Counted from the stretch's first letter, positions 1-8,055 are shown. The stretch: 64,000 bases of DNA from Streptomyces niger (GCF_000718305.1 NZ_JOFQ01000002.1:496001-560000); one strand, 5' to 3'. Notes: generated by a model from the sequence alone, not told the origin. Numbers and translations: made by a program.

Positions 1-1
1 G

Positions 2-370
2 GAGGACGCGCTCGGCGCGCTCGCCGAGCGGCTGCCCTCCCGCGAACTGGTCGTCCTGGTCACCACGCTGGTGCTGTCCAACCGGGCCGGCGGCACCGTC
101 GTCAGCTCGCTGCGCAACCTCACCGAGACCCTGGAGGAGCGCAAGGAGACCCGCCGCGAGGTCCGCACCCAGCTCTCACAGGTCACCGCCACCGGCTACA
201 TCGTGCCGCTGATGGGCCTGGGCGCGCTGCTGGTCATGAACAACATCTGGCCCGGCGCGCTGGAGAAGATCACCGGCAGCGTGCTGGGCCAGGGCGCGAT
301 CCTCGTCGCGCTCGCCCTGTACGCGCTGGGCTTCTTCCTCGTCCGCCGACTCGGCAAGATCGACGTCTGA
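2..370 (+). CDS. TadB-like type II/IV secretion F-family protein, C-terminal part
   Basis: The reading frame is open from the left edge and ends at a TGA, so only the last 122 residues are present. They show the end of the cytoplasmic helical T2SSF domain (SNRAGGTVVSSLRNLTETLE, followed by a charged ERKETRREV helix). Two membrane segments follow, roughly IVPLMGLGALLVMNNIWPG and GAILVALALYALGFFLV, and then a short basic tail. This is the arrangement of TadB, the inner-membrane platform protein of the Tad/Flp pilus. The complete tadC-like gene starts 11 bp downstream in the same direction, so the two are probably co-transcribed. The start and N-terminal half lie outside the window. The family call is firm; the exact name TadB rests on gene order. 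Confidence 0.85.
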   Translation, partial: EDALGALAERLPSRELVVLVTTLVLSNRAGGTVVSSLRNLTETLEERKETRREVRTQLSQVTATGYIVPLMGLGALLVMNNIWPGALEKITGSVLGQGAILVALALYALGFFLVRRLGKIDV

Positions 371-381
371 GAGGCCGCACC

Positions 382-1251
382 ATGGGACTCCTCTTCGCCC
401 TCCTCCTCGGCCTCTCCGTCCTCGGCGCCGTGTACGGCTGGCGGCTGTACCGCTCCGAGGCCAAGCTGCCCGGCGACCTCGTCGTCGCGCTGGAGGTCGG
501 CTCCTCCCGCACCGGCGCCGCGCATTCGCTCATCGACCGGCTCGGCATGCGGTACGCGCCGGCCGTGCTGCGCCTGATGGGTCCCAAGCGCGTCGACCGG
601 CTGCGCAAGCGCATCGACATGGCGGGCAACCCCGGCGGCCTCACCGTCGACCGGTACGCGGCGCGCCGCTTCGTCTACGGCGTCACCGGCGCGCTCGGCG
701 CCCTCGCCATGGCCGCCAACGGGCAGGCGATCCTCGCCCTCCTCATGATCGCGTTCGGCGCCGGCTGGGTGGAGGTCTCCCTCTGGTCCGCCATCCGGCA
801 GCGCAAGGAAGCCATCGAGCGCACCCTCCCCGACTTCCTCGACGTCCTCGCCGTCGTGGTCTCCGCCGGCCTCAACTTCCGCCAGGCGCTGGACCGCACC
901 GCCGAGAAGTACCAGGGCCCCTGGTCCGACGAACTCCGCATCACCCTGCGCCAGATGGACATGGGCGTCAGCCGCCGGCAGGCCTTCGAGGAGCTGCGCC
1001 GGCGCAACGACTCCGAGCAGGTCGCGATGTTCGTCACCGCCCTCCAGCAGGGCGAGGAGCTGGGCGCGCCGATCGTCGACACGCTCATCGCCATCGCCAA
1101 CGACATGCGCCGCACGGACGCCCAGAACGCCCGCCGCAAGGCGGCCAAGGCGGTGCCGAAGGCCACCACCACGATCACCATGGTCATGGTCCCCGCCACC
1201 ATCCTGCTGATCGGCGCCGGCATGTTCCTGGGATCGGGGCTCCTGGGGTGA
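382..1251 (+). CDS. TadC-like type II secretion system F family protein
   Basis: This 289-residue protein has hydrophobic segments at the N-terminus (LLFALLLGLSVLGAVYGW), around residues 105-135, and at the extreme C-terminus (MVMVPATILLIGAGMFLG). Between them lies the T2SSF signature region (ERTLPDFLDVLAVVVSAGLN, then FRQALDRTAEKY). It would form the second platform subunit of a Tad pilus machine, partnering TadB and the TadA ATPase, which must lie left of the window. The start ATG follows a GAGAGG-like sequence 11 bp after the tadB stop. The stop overlaps the next gene's GTG (GTGA), so translation of the histidine kinase is probably coupled to this pilus gene. Confidence 0.88.
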   Translation: MGLLFALLLGLSVLGAVYGWRLYRSEAKLPGDLVVALEVGSSRTGAAHSLIDRLGMRYAPAVLRLMGPKRVDRLRKRIDMAGNPGGLTVDRYAARRFVYGVTGALGALAMAANGQAILALLMIAFGAGWVEVSLWSAIRQRKEAIERTLPDFLDVLAVVVSAGLNFRQALDRTAEKYQGPWSDELRITLRQMDMGVSRRQAFEELRRRNDSEQVAMFVTALQQGEELGAPIVDTLIAIANDMRRTDAQNARRKAAKAVPKATTTITMVMVPATILLIGAGMFLGSGLLG

Positions 1252-2681
1252 GGCGCGGGGCGGTACGGCGGGACCGGCGGCGCGGGGTGCTCCGGCGGGG
1301 GGCCGCCGCGCCCATCACCGCCGGCGGCCCGCTGCCGCCGCACGGCCCGGAGGGCACGGCCCCGCCGCCCGAGGAGCCCACCCTCCGGCTCCAGCTGAGC
1401 GCCCTCCAGGCGCTGTGCCGGCAGGTCTTCGGCTTCCGGCTCGCGATGATCGCCCTCGCGGCGCCGTTCGCCATCCTCGGCACCAAGCGCGGCTGGCCCA
1501 CCGTCCTGATCTGCTCCGCCGTGCTGTTCACCTTCATGGCCTCCTACCTGCTCTTCCGCGACTGGGAACGGTTCGGCCCGCTGCTCCTGCACCACCCCGT
1601 CCTGCTCGCGCTGGACGCCGCCTTCGGCGCCCTGCTGCTCTTCACCGCCTCGCCCGCCAGCCCGCTCAGCTACGTCACGATGTGCACGCCGCTGCTGGCC
1701 GGCCTGGCCTACGGCTGGCGCGGCGCGGGCGTCTTTGCCTCCCTCACCGTCTGCATCGTCCTGCTGGCGTACGTGGGCGACGCCGACCTCGACGTCACCC
1801 TGGCCGGCTCCACCTTCCTGCCCGGCGTCTGCGTCGTGGCGGGCGCGGCCGGCGTCACGCTGCGCAATCTGATGCTGCGCTTCGGTGCCGCGAGCCAAGC
1901 GCTCACCGAGACCCGCTCCCGGCTCGCCGTCCACGAGGCCGTCGAGTGCGAACGCGCCCGGCTCGCCCGCGAGATGCACGACTCGGTCGCCAAGACCCTG
2001 CACGGCCTGGCACTGGCCGCCGACGGCCTGGCCGGCTCCGCCGACCGTACGGACCCGGCGACGGTCAAGCGCCAGGCCGAACTGGTCTCCCGGGCCGCCC
2101 GCCGGGCCGCGGCCGAGTCCCGCGAACTCCTCTCCGACCTGCGGCGCGAGACCGGCCTGGACGGCGGCGTCGACGTCGCGGGGGAACTCTCCGCGAAGGT
2201 CGCCGACTTCGCCCGCCGCGCCGACATCCCCGCCTGCTACCGCCCGCTCGGCACCGGCCCCGCGCCCCAGGTCCCGCACGCCATCGCCCGCCAGCTCCTC
2301 ACCATCGCCACCGAGGCCATGGACAACGCCTGCCGCCACGCGGCCCCCAGCCGCCTGGACGTCGCGGCGGGCGTGGTCGAGAGCAGCCTGCGGATCAGCG
2401 TGTACGACGACGGCTGCGGCCTGCCGCCCGGTACCACCCTGGACGGTCTGCGCAAGGCCGGCCACTTCGGGCTGGTCGGCATGGTGGAACGGGCGGCCGG
2501 CATCGGCGCCCGCATCCGCATCGGCCGCGGCCGCGCCACCCAGGGCACAGAGGTCCGGGTGGAGCTGCCGCTGGCCGCGGTCGTGCCGAAGCCGTCCGCG
2601 CCGCCGTTCGCCCCGGCGCCCGAGCAGCCACCGCGCACGCCGGTGCCCGAGCACCCGCCCCGTCCCCCCGCCAGGCCGTGA
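1248..2681 (+). CDS. NarL-family sensor histidine kinase
   Basis: The 477-residue product has an N-terminal membrane region (several hydrophobic helices between residues 65 and 205). A HisKA_3 dimerisation domain follows, with the phospho-acceptor histidine at H244 in LAREMHDSV. The C-terminal HATPase domain shows the N box (ATEAMDNACRH), the G1 box (DDGCGLPP) and the G2-type GHFGLVGM. The tail is proline-rich. The GTG start overlaps the tadC-like stop by 4 bp, and a response regulator follows 14 bp after the stop, so this is a cognate pair built into the pilus operon. It probably senses a signal at the membrane and controls pilus gene expression; the ligand is unknown. Confidence 0.9.
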   Translation: MRRGAVRRDRRRGVLRRGAAAPITAGGPLPPHGPEGTAPPPEEPTLRLQLSALQALCRQVFGFRLAMIALAAPFAILGTKRGWPTVLICSAVLFTFMASYLLFRDWERFGPLLLHHPVLLALDAAFGALLLFTASPASPLSYVTMCTPLLAGLAYGWRGAGVFASLTVCIVLLAYVGDADLDVTLAGSTFLPGVCVVAGAAGVTLRNLMLRFGAASQALTETRSRLAVHEAVECERARLAREMHDSVAKTLHGLALAADGLAGSADRTDPATVKRQAELVSRAARRAAAESRELLSDLRRETGLDGGVDVAGELSAKVADFARRADIPACYRPLGTGPAPQVPHAIARQLLTIATEAMDNACRHAAPSRLDVAAGVVESSLRISVYDDGCGLPPGTTLDGLRKAGHFGLVGMVERAAGIGARIRIGRGRATQGTEVRVELPLAAVVPKPSAPPFAPAPEQPPRTPVPEHPPRPPARP

Positions 2682-2695
2682 GAGGAGGCCGCGCC

Positions 2696-3961
2696 ATGCC
2701 CACCTTCCGTGAGTCGCGCACAGCGCCCGCCACCGACCCGTTCGCCCTCGTCGGCGACCCCTTCGTCTTCGAGGACCCGTTCGTCTTCGACGATCCCGCG
2801 GTGTTCGGTGCGGACCCGCCCGCCCCGCGCCGAGAGGGCGACGGTTCCCCCTTACCGGCGGCCCCCGTCGCCGCCGATCCCTTCGCCGGGCCCGAGGGCC
2901 GCCCGCCCGATCCGTGCCCACCGCTGCGGGTGGTCGTCGCGGACGACAACCCCGTCGTACGGGCCGGGCTCACCGTCCTGCTCTCCGGGCGCTCCGACAT
3001 CCAGGTCGTCGCGGAGGCGGCCGACGGCCGCGCGGCATACGAAGCGGCCCGGCGGCACCGCCCCGACGTCGTTCTGCTGGACGTCCGGATGCCCGGCGTC
3101 GACGGCATCGCGGCCCTGCCCCACCTCGTCCGCCTCGCGCCCGTCATGATGCTGACGTACAGCCAGGAGAGCGAGATCGTGCGCGAGTCGCTGCGGCTCG
3201 GCGCGGGTGGCTACCTCGTGCACGGCGAGTTCACCGCGGACGAACTGGCCGCCGCGGTACGGGATGTCACCGCGGGCCGCGCCCGCTTCACGGCAACGGC
3301 CAGCAACGCCCTGCTGGACCACGTCCGCACGGCCCCGCCCGCGCCCGACGCCCCGTACGGGCCCCTCCCGGAGGGCCTGGGAGCGGCGTACGGCACGGGC
3401 GACCTGCGCGGTACGGGGTACGGAACGGACGATCCGGGCCGCGCGGCGTACGGAACCGGCCAAGGAGCCGGGGGTTCACCTTCCGGCCAACGCCGGGGCG
3501 CACCGGAAGAACGCGCTGCTCCTGCAAATGGCAATTCCGGTCAGAATGACCCGCCGGGGAGCGCCAATCCCCGGTATATCGGGGCGCACTCGGTCTCGAA
3601 TTCGTCGCGACCTTCACAAACCGCTTCGCAACCGCAAGTTGATATGGCACAGTCTGCGACTGGGTCGCACCGCGCGACCCCAGTGGTGCCCGCACGGCGG
3701 GACGGTGTGGACCGTGCCCCGCTGGCACGGCGGGGAAACGGTACGGACAGGTTCGGGCTGAGCCATCGCGAGGCGGAGGTGATGGAACTGATCGCGGCAG
3801 GCATGACCAACGCGCAGATCGCCGCCACGTGCTTCATCAGCGAGAAGACCGTGAAGAACCACATCAACCGGATCTTCACCAAGCTGCCGGCCACCAGCCG
3901 CAGCCAGGCCATCGCCGTCTGGCTCGGCACCGCCCGAGGGGGAACGCAGAGCCATGGCTGA
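2696..3961 (+). CDS. NarL/LuxR-family response regulator with a degenerate switch lysine
   Basis: The 421-residue protein starts at an ATG with a strong AGAGGAGG. It has about 75 low-complexity residues rich in D, P and F (repeats of DPFVF). A receiver domain follows at about 76-195, with acidic pocket D83/D84 and phospho-acceptor D129 in LLDVRMPG. A long Gly/Ser/Thr/Gln-rich linker comes next, and a LuxR-type HTH closes the protein (LSHREAEVMELIAAGMTNAQ). The lysine that normally follows the GYL motif of receivers is replaced by histidine (GGYLVHGE, H176), so phosphorylation signalling may be altered. It is the partner of the kinase just upstream, in the same operon. Part of the linker DNA (about 3480-3680) is less G+C-rich than its surroundings. 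Confidence 0.88.
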   Translation: MPTFRESRTAPATDPFALVGDPFVFEDPFVFDDPAVFGADPPAPRREGDGSPLPAAPVAADPFAGPEGRPPDPCPPLRVVVADDNPVVRAGLTVLLSGRSDIQVVAEAADGRAAYEAARRHRPDVVLLDVRMPGVDGIAALPHLVRLAPVMMLTYSQESEIVRESLRLGAGGYLVHGEFTADELAAAVRDVTAGRARFTATASNALLDHVRTAPPAPDAPYGPLPEGLGAAYGTGDLRGTGYGTDDPGRAAYGTGQGAGGSPSGQRRGAPEERAAPANGNSGQNDPPGSANPRYIGAHSVSNSSRPSQTASQPQVDMAQSATGSHRATPVVPARRDGVDRAPLARRGNGTDRFGLSHREAEVMELIAAGMTNAQIAATCFISEKTVKNHINRIFTKLPATSRSQAIAVWLGTARGGTQSHG

Positions 3962-4037
3962 AGGGGGGAGGGCCGGCAGGGCCCACCCGGCACGCCGGGT
4001 GCGCGACGCGTCCCGCGCCGGGATCCGGGCCCAGGGC

Positions 4038-4106
4038 TGGGCCCGGGATTGGGCCCCGATTTGGGCCCTGGAGGGGGTTTGGGCCCGCGTTTGGGCCCGG
4101 GGGCCC
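4038..4106. promoter_or_regulatory. Phased TGGGCCC repeats upstream of the Flp pilin gene
   Basis: The gap between the response regulator and the pilin contains five TGGGCCC copies starting at 4038, 4050, 4062, 4080 and 4092, so the intervals are 12, 12, 18 and 12 bp. A further GGGCCC lies at 4101. The core is palindromic. A similar cluster of three GGGCCC sits upstream of the prepilin peptidase gene (7985-8020). A regulator binding array is an inference; no factor is identified. Confidence 0.4.
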
Positions 4107-4251
4107 ATGCCGGGCGGGGTGGCCCCGGCGTACGTTTCCCGGGACGCCGGCGGTACCGGCCGCGCGGACGCGGCCGCCGTCACGACGGCCGGCGTGGAAG
4201 CTTGTGCGCGGGCCGACTGCCGGCCGGCCGAACCCGGAGGGGAACACCACC

Positions 4252-4491
4252 ATGAACCAGCGGATGCTGAAGGCCACCACCGCCACCCAGGTGCACATCG
4301 GGTCCTGGCGGGACGCCTGCATCGAGCGGATGTACGGCCGCGAACGCTCGAAGGGGCAGACCGCGGTGGAGTACATCGGCATGATCGTGGTGGTCGTGGC
4401 GATCATGGCGGCGATCGCTGGGTTCACGGACATCGGCGACACGATCAAGAACAAGATCAAGGCCGCGATCAACAGCGTGAAGACCGGCTGA
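4252..4491 (+). CDS. Flp-type major pilin
   Basis: This small 79-residue protein has a basic leader ending in RSKG, followed by QTAVEYIGMIVVVVAIMAAI. Cleavage after the glycine places Glu at +5 and Tyr at +6 of the mature protein, the hallmark of Flp/class IVb pilins processed by a TadV-type peptidase. A candidate peptidase is encoded at 8056-8856. The hydrophobic helix forms the pilus core, and the mature C-terminal part is short and lysine-rich. AACCCGGAGGGG just upstream supports the ATG at 4252 rather than any upstream codon of the same open frame. The product would be the structural subunit assembled by the TadB/TadC platform upstream. Confidence 0.9.
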   Translation: MNQRMLKATTATQVHIGSWRDACIERMYGRERSKGQTAVEYIGMIVVVVAIMAAIAGFTDIGDTIKNKIKAAINSVKTG

Positions 4492-4493
4492 AC

Positions 4494-5198
4494 CTGCCTG
4501 CGTCGCGGAACTTCCGCGCGCCCCGGCGGACTTTCCGCGAATCCGGGCAGGCCCTCCCCATCTACATCACGGTGGTGGCGGGCCTGCTTTTTCTTGCCTT
4601 CGCCTACTTCGCCGTGGGCCAGGCGGCGGCCTCCCGTAACGGTGCTCAGTCCGCCGCCGACGCAGCGGCGCTCGGGGCCGCACAGGACGCCCGCGAGCAA
4701 CTGCGCGACGGCCTGCTCGCCTCCCTCCACGAGCCGGCCGACCGGGCCGTGTTCCTCCGCGGCGAGGCGTACGACGAGGCCCGCGCCTGCCTGGCGGCCG
4801 GCAGCTTCGCGGCACGCAACGACGCCGAAGTGGCGGGCGCCGGCTGCCGCCGGCTCGCCGATCAACGACAGGGTTTCATCGTCCAGGTGCGCACCACCGG
4901 CGGCATGGGCGCCTCGGTCATCCCGGGCACCGAGAACGAGCAGTCGGAGGCGCGGGCCACCGCGGTCATCGAGCCGAAGTGCGCGGTGCCGGCGGACGAT
5001 CCGGAAGGGGACGGCACGGATGACCAGGACCCGGCGTCCGGCGCGGACGACAAGAACAAGGACAAGGACCGCGACCCCCAGCGCCTGACCCTGAAGTGTG
5101 ACGGCCAGGAGTGGTCCATCGATCCCGACGAACCGGACCCCACGCGCCCTGACTTCCCGCGCGCCGCGGACCTGTTCGCCGTAAGGCTCGCCGACTGA
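4494..5198 (+). CDS. TadE/TadG-like pilus assembly protein (start uncertain)
   Basis: After a short basic stretch the protein has the GQALPIYI motif and a single hydrophobic helix (VVAGLLFLAFAYFAVGQ). It continues with AASRNGAQSAADAAALGAAQ, typical of the TadE/TadG pseudopilin family in actinobacterial Tad loci. The remainder is extracytoplasmic, with several cysteines and a highly charged DDKNKDKDRD segment near the C-terminus. No ATG or GTG in this frame lies between the pilin stop and the membrane helix. A CTG at 4494, 3 bp after the pilin stop, is therefore given as the tentative start, which would make the gene translationally coupled to the pilin. The length of about 234 residues is approximate. 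Confidence 0.75.
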   Translation: MPASRNFRAPRRTFRESGQALPIYITVVAGLLFLAFAYFAVGQAAASRNGAQSAADAAALGAAQDAREQLRDGLLASLHEPADRAVFLRGEAYDEARACLAAGSFAARNDAEVAGAGCRRLADQRQGFIVQVRTTGGMGASVIPGTENEQSEARATAVIEPKCAVPADDPEGDGTDDQDPASGADDKNKDKDRDPQRLTLKCDGQEWSIDPDEPDPTRPDFPRAADLFAVRLAD

Positions 5199-5243
5199 GC
5201 CCGCTCGCGGCTGACGGCGCGAAGACGAGTAGAGGACGAGTTC

Positions 5244-5852
5244 ATGAGTATGTGGCAGATCCCCCGGGCGCGACGGACGGTGGCCGCCGCTTCCCTCACG
5301 GCGGCACTCGCCTTCACGCTGTCCGCGTGCGGTGACGACGGCGGCGGCACGGAGACCCGACTCCCGTCGTCCACCCGCCACACGGCCGACCAGGGCGGTG
5401 AGAACCGGGCACGACAGCCCGAACAGCCCGAGCAGCCGGACGACAGCACGGTGATCGCCACACTCCAGGGACCACAGGGCATCACCTTGGACGTGACGTC
5501 GGCGATCCGCGACTCCAGCGGATTCGTCACCGTCAACGGCAACTTGAAGAACTCCTCGGACGACGACTTCACCGACACGTCCCAGTGGACCGGACCCGAG
5601 CTCGCCATGAAGCGTGCCGCCGGTGACTCCCTCGGCGGCGCCACCCTCGTGGACAAGACCGAGAAGAAGCGCTACTACACCCTGCGTGACACGGAGAACC
5701 GCCCGCTGGCCACCACGGGCCTCGGCATCGTCGCGGGCAACTCCGACCAGAAGGTCTTCATGCAGTTCCCCGCCCCGCCGAAGGGCACGACCGAAGTCGA
5801 CCTGCAGATCCCGACCTTCCAGTCGGTCTCCCTCGCGCTGACGGACGCGTGA
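5244..5852 (+). CDS. Secreted lipoprotein of unknown function in the Tad operon
   Basis: The 202-residue product begins with a basic signal region and a hydrophobic core ending in the lipobox LSAC, followed by GDDGGG, so a lipid-anchored extracellular protein is expected. The mature part starts with a low-complexity EQPEQPEQPDD linker. The following ~140-residue domain (VIATLQGPQGITLDVTSAIR onward) is not one I recognise. A GAGGACGAG ribosome site lies 7 bp before the ATG. The stop codon overlaps the GTG of the OmpA-like gene, so the two are coupled and may act together at the cell surface around the pilus. Confidence 0.75.
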   Translation: MSMWQIPRARRTVAAASLTAALAFTLSACGDDGGGTETRLPSSTRHTADQGGENRARQPEQPEQPDDSTVIATLQGPQGITLDVTSAIRDSSGFVTVNGNLKNSSDDDFTDTSQWTGPELAMKRAAGDSLGGATLVDKTEKKRYYTLRDTENRPLATTGLGIVAGNSDQKVFMQFPAPPKGTTEVDLQIPTFQSVSLALTDA

Positions 5853-6472
5853 CGATGAGGACCCTGCACCGGAAGCGCGGGCCCGTACTCCTGTTGTCCT
5901 CGGCGCTGGCGGCCGGCCTCACCCTGGCCGGCGGGCCGGCCGCCGTGGCCGACGACGACGTACCGGCGGCGCCTTCCGTCTTCCACGGCGACATCGACGT
6001 CAACGACCCCGACCTCAAGCTCCCCGAAGGGAAGTCGCTCGCCGCGCCCAAGGTGCTGGACATCAAGACCGTCGTCGGGGACGAGCGCGGTACGGAGCAG
6101 CGGGAGGACTCCAACTCGGACGTGAAGTTCCAGCTCCAGGCCGAGGTGCTGTTCGGGAAGGACAGCGCGAAGCTGTCCGACGTGGCGAACGACCGGATCC
6201 GGCAGATCGCCGCCGAGATCAGGAAGCAGCAGGCCACCCAGGTGACCGTCGCCGGCTTCACCGACGACCTCGGCTCGTCCGAGCACGGGCTGAAGCTGTC
6301 CAAGGAGCGCGCCGACGCCGTGCAGCAGCAGCTGAACGAGGAGCTGGACGGCGGCGCCGTCACCTTCGAGATACGCGGCTACGGCGAGGACGCCCCCGTC
6401 GCGAGCAACGACACGGAAAACGGACGTAAGAAGAACCGCCGCGTGGAGGTGTCCTTCCCGCGGGCCGACTGA
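5849..6472 (+). CDS. OmpA-family cell-wall-binding protein
   Basis: This 207-residue secreted protein has an N-terminal signal peptide (about residues 10-35, ending near AVA-DDD). It has a C-terminal OmpA/MotB-like peptidoglycan-binding domain with VLFGKDSAKLS, VTVAGFTDDLGSSEHGLKLS and the closing NRRVEVSF motif. Such proteins anchor structures to peptidoglycan. In Streptomyces Tad loci they may help hold the pilus machine in the wall, which is an inference from context. The GTG at 5849 overlaps the lipoprotein stop (GTGA); an ATG two codons later is an alternative start. It is the last gene of the contiguous pilus operon and is followed by a tandem-repeat stretch. Confidence 0.85.
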   Translation: MTMRTLHRKRGPVLLLSSALAAGLTLAGGPAAVADDDVPAAPSVFHGDIDVNDPDLKLPEGKSLAAPKVLDIKTVVGDERGTEQREDSNSDVKFQLQAEVLFGKDSAKLSDVANDRIRQIAAEIRKQQATQVTVAGFTDDLGSSEHGLKLSKERADAVQQQLNEELDGGAVTFEIRGYGEDAPVASNDTENGRKKNRRVEVSFPRAD

Positions 6473-6474
6473 GT

Positions 6475-6546
6475 GTTCCGCGACCCGGCCGTTCCGCGAC
6501 CCGGCCGTTCCGCGACCCGGCCGTTCCGCGACCCGGCCGTTCCGCG
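6475..6546 (+). repeat. 16-bp tandem repeat, 4.5 copies, after the OmpA-like gene
   Basis: The unit GTTCCGCGACCCGGCC is repeated exactly at 6475-6490, 6491-6506, 6507-6522 and 6523-6538, followed by a half unit to 6546. The array starts 3 bp after the OmpA-like stop codon and lies in the transcribed orientation. The copies are identical, which indicates recent amplification. It may act as a variable 3' UTR or merely be slipped-strand DNA. Confidence 0.85.
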
Positions 6547-6744
6547 GCGTCCGTGACGGGCGCCTCGATGTGAAGACGCACCACATATCCCCTGAAGGTG
6601 GTGGAGAAGAGCGCAGGACGGACTCGACGCGGCCGGGGGGCGGATGACAGCGTGCATCCGGACCGGGCGAGCGCCGGCCTGATGGCTGCCGTACGTGCCG
6701 GACGCAACGAACGGCAACATACGGAACACCGGAGTGGAGCTCAC

Positions 6745-7476
6745 ATGGCACTGGATCTGACGGTCGGCGGTGTCTGGGGGCCGCGGCAGGAGAGCCCCGA
6801 CCAGCTCGCCGAGCGCTGGCTGCGTCTCCTGAGGCGGCTGGCGAAGATCGCGCCGGAGGACTTCGCCGGCTGGCGGGCCGAGGCGGTCGGGCAGGCCGAG
6901 CAGGTGCCGGAGAACGCCGACGCGGCCTGGTTCACCTCGTACCTGGAGCGCGTCAACCCGCAGGACGACGCCGCGACGATCGGGTACTCCGCCGTCCTGG
7001 TCGCGGCCTGCCCCGGCCGGCCGATCATCACCCTCAGCGTCGGCGCGGGCGGGACACCGCAGTTCGCGCCGCAGACCGCGGTCATCACCGTGCGCTCCGC
7101 CGACCTGAACGATTCGGCCCCGCTGGTCGCCCGGCTCCCCGAGGTGCTCACCGCGATCGTGGAGTCCTGGGACGCGGACTGGGGCGACATCGCCGACGAC
7201 GACCTCCTCGGCGTGCTGGAGAAGGAGTACGAGCTGGACAACTCCACGCCGCGCTGCGGCCGGGCGGTCTACCTCTCCAGCGGCCGCCGGGCGGTGGTCC
7301 CGGACGACGTACCGGGGCGCCGCTCGGTCACCGAGAACGGCGGCCTGGTCCTCGACCTCGGCCGGCCGGACGGCACGGGACCCGACGCTGACCACGTGCT
7401 CGCGGTCAACGGCCTGCTCCGCAAGGCCGGCGCGCTGGAGGAGCTGCCGTACCCGATGGACCGCGCCAAGTGGTGA
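6745..7476 (+). CDS. Hypothetical protein
   Basis: The 243-residue protein has no signal peptide or obvious membrane helix and I do not recognise its family. It starts MALDLTVGGVWGPRQESPDQ, contains a helical region rich in Leu and Arg (WLRLLRRLAKI), and has a central hydrophobic strand region around LSVGAGGTPQ. An acidic stretch, DWGDIADDDLLGVLEKEYEL, comes later. It could be a two-domain cytoplasmic protein. The ATG at 6745 is preceded by GGAGTGGAG. An open frame extends upstream to 6598, but that part has atypical composition. It is convergent with the DUF192 gene. Confidence 0.6.
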   Translation: MALDLTVGGVWGPRQESPDQLAERWLRLLRRLAKIAPEDFAGWRAEAVGQAEQVPENADAAWFTSYLERVNPQDDAATIGYSAVLVAACPGRPIITLSVGAGGTPQFAPQTAVITVRSADLNDSAPLVARLPEVLTAIVESWDADWGDIADDDLLGVLEKEYELDNSTPRCGRAVYLSSGRRAVVPDDVPGRRSVTENGGLVLDLGRPDGTGPDADHVLAVNGLLRKAGALEELPYPMDRAKW

Positions 7477-7518
7477 CAGCGGACAGCGCGAACTCCGCCC
7501 GGTAGGCCCCGCCGCCGG

Positions 7519-7890
7519 TCACGTCTCGATCCTCAGGCGGGTGCCCGGCCGCAGGCCCCAGGCGGCCATCGCGCCCGCCTCGGCCTCCAGGACGTGCCGG
7601 GAGCGCAGCCGGGGGCGGCCCAGCCGGTTCGGCCGCATCGTGTGGACGGCGCGGACGGTCAGCCGGCGGTCCAGGTACGCGACGTCGATCGCGAAGCGCA
7701 TGCGGAAGGTGTGCACGCTGCTCGCGGGCGTCAGGAGCAGGGCCCCCTCGATCCCGTCCCGGCCCAGCAGCCCGCGGGTGCGCGCACGGTAGGACGCCGC
7801 GATCTCCAGCGGCAGCGGCGCTCCCGGGTTCGCGCCTCCGGGCCCCGCATCGAGCCACAGCCGTCCCCGGCCGTCGTGCCACCTGCCCAT
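7519..7890 (-). CDS. DUF192 family protein
   Basis: The 123-residue protein has the DUF192 pattern, with RTRGLLGRDGIEGALLLTPA and then FRMRFAIDVAYLDRRLTVRA. It ends in VLEAEAGAMAAWGLRPG. DUF192 proteins are small beta-rich proteins of unknown biochemical role, often found beside Tad and secretion genes in actinobacteria. The ATG at 7890 has a GGAGGGAAC ribosome site. A much longer frame runs upstream through the divergent prepilin peptidase gene and is not real. It is transcribed away from the prepilin peptidase gene, with which it shares a 165-bp promoter region. Confidence 0.8.
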   Translation of the reverse strand: MGRWHDGRGRLWLDAGPGGANPGAPLPLEIAASYRARTRGLLGRDGIEGALLLTPASSVHTFRMRFAIDVAYLDRRLTVRAVHTMRPNRLGRPRLRSRHVLEAEAGAMAAWGLRPGTRLRIET

Positions 7891-7984
7891 GGTTCCCTCC
7901 CGTACGCCGCGGCCCCCGTCCGGCCGGGCGGGGATGCTACCGGCACGGTCACGGCGCGGCACGGCGCCGCGCGTGCGACCGGTG

Positions 7985-8020
7985 GGGCCCATGGTTGCCC
8001 AGGGTTGGGCCCCAGGGCCC
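7985..8020. promoter_or_regulatory. GGGCCC cluster upstream of the prepilin peptidase gene
   Basis: Three palindromic GGGCCC cores occur at 7985, 8007 and 8015 in the divergent region between the DUF192 and prepilin peptidase genes. They mirror the TGGGCCC array upstream of the pilin gene. A shared regulatory site is possible, but this hexamer is common in such G+C-rich DNA. Confidence 0.3.
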
Positions 8021-8055
8021 ATGACCGGGACGGTTTCTGGCCGTACGTTCGAGGG

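Noticed and set aside
675-2921. Long minus-strand open frame of 748 codons opposite the TadC-like and kinase genes
   Set aside because: It is an arginine/glycine-rich shadow of genes with clear domains on the plus strand; G+C bias keeps such frames open.
6475-6546. CRISPR-like array
   Set aside because: The repeats are contiguous without spacers, so it is a simple tandem repeat; no cas genes are present.
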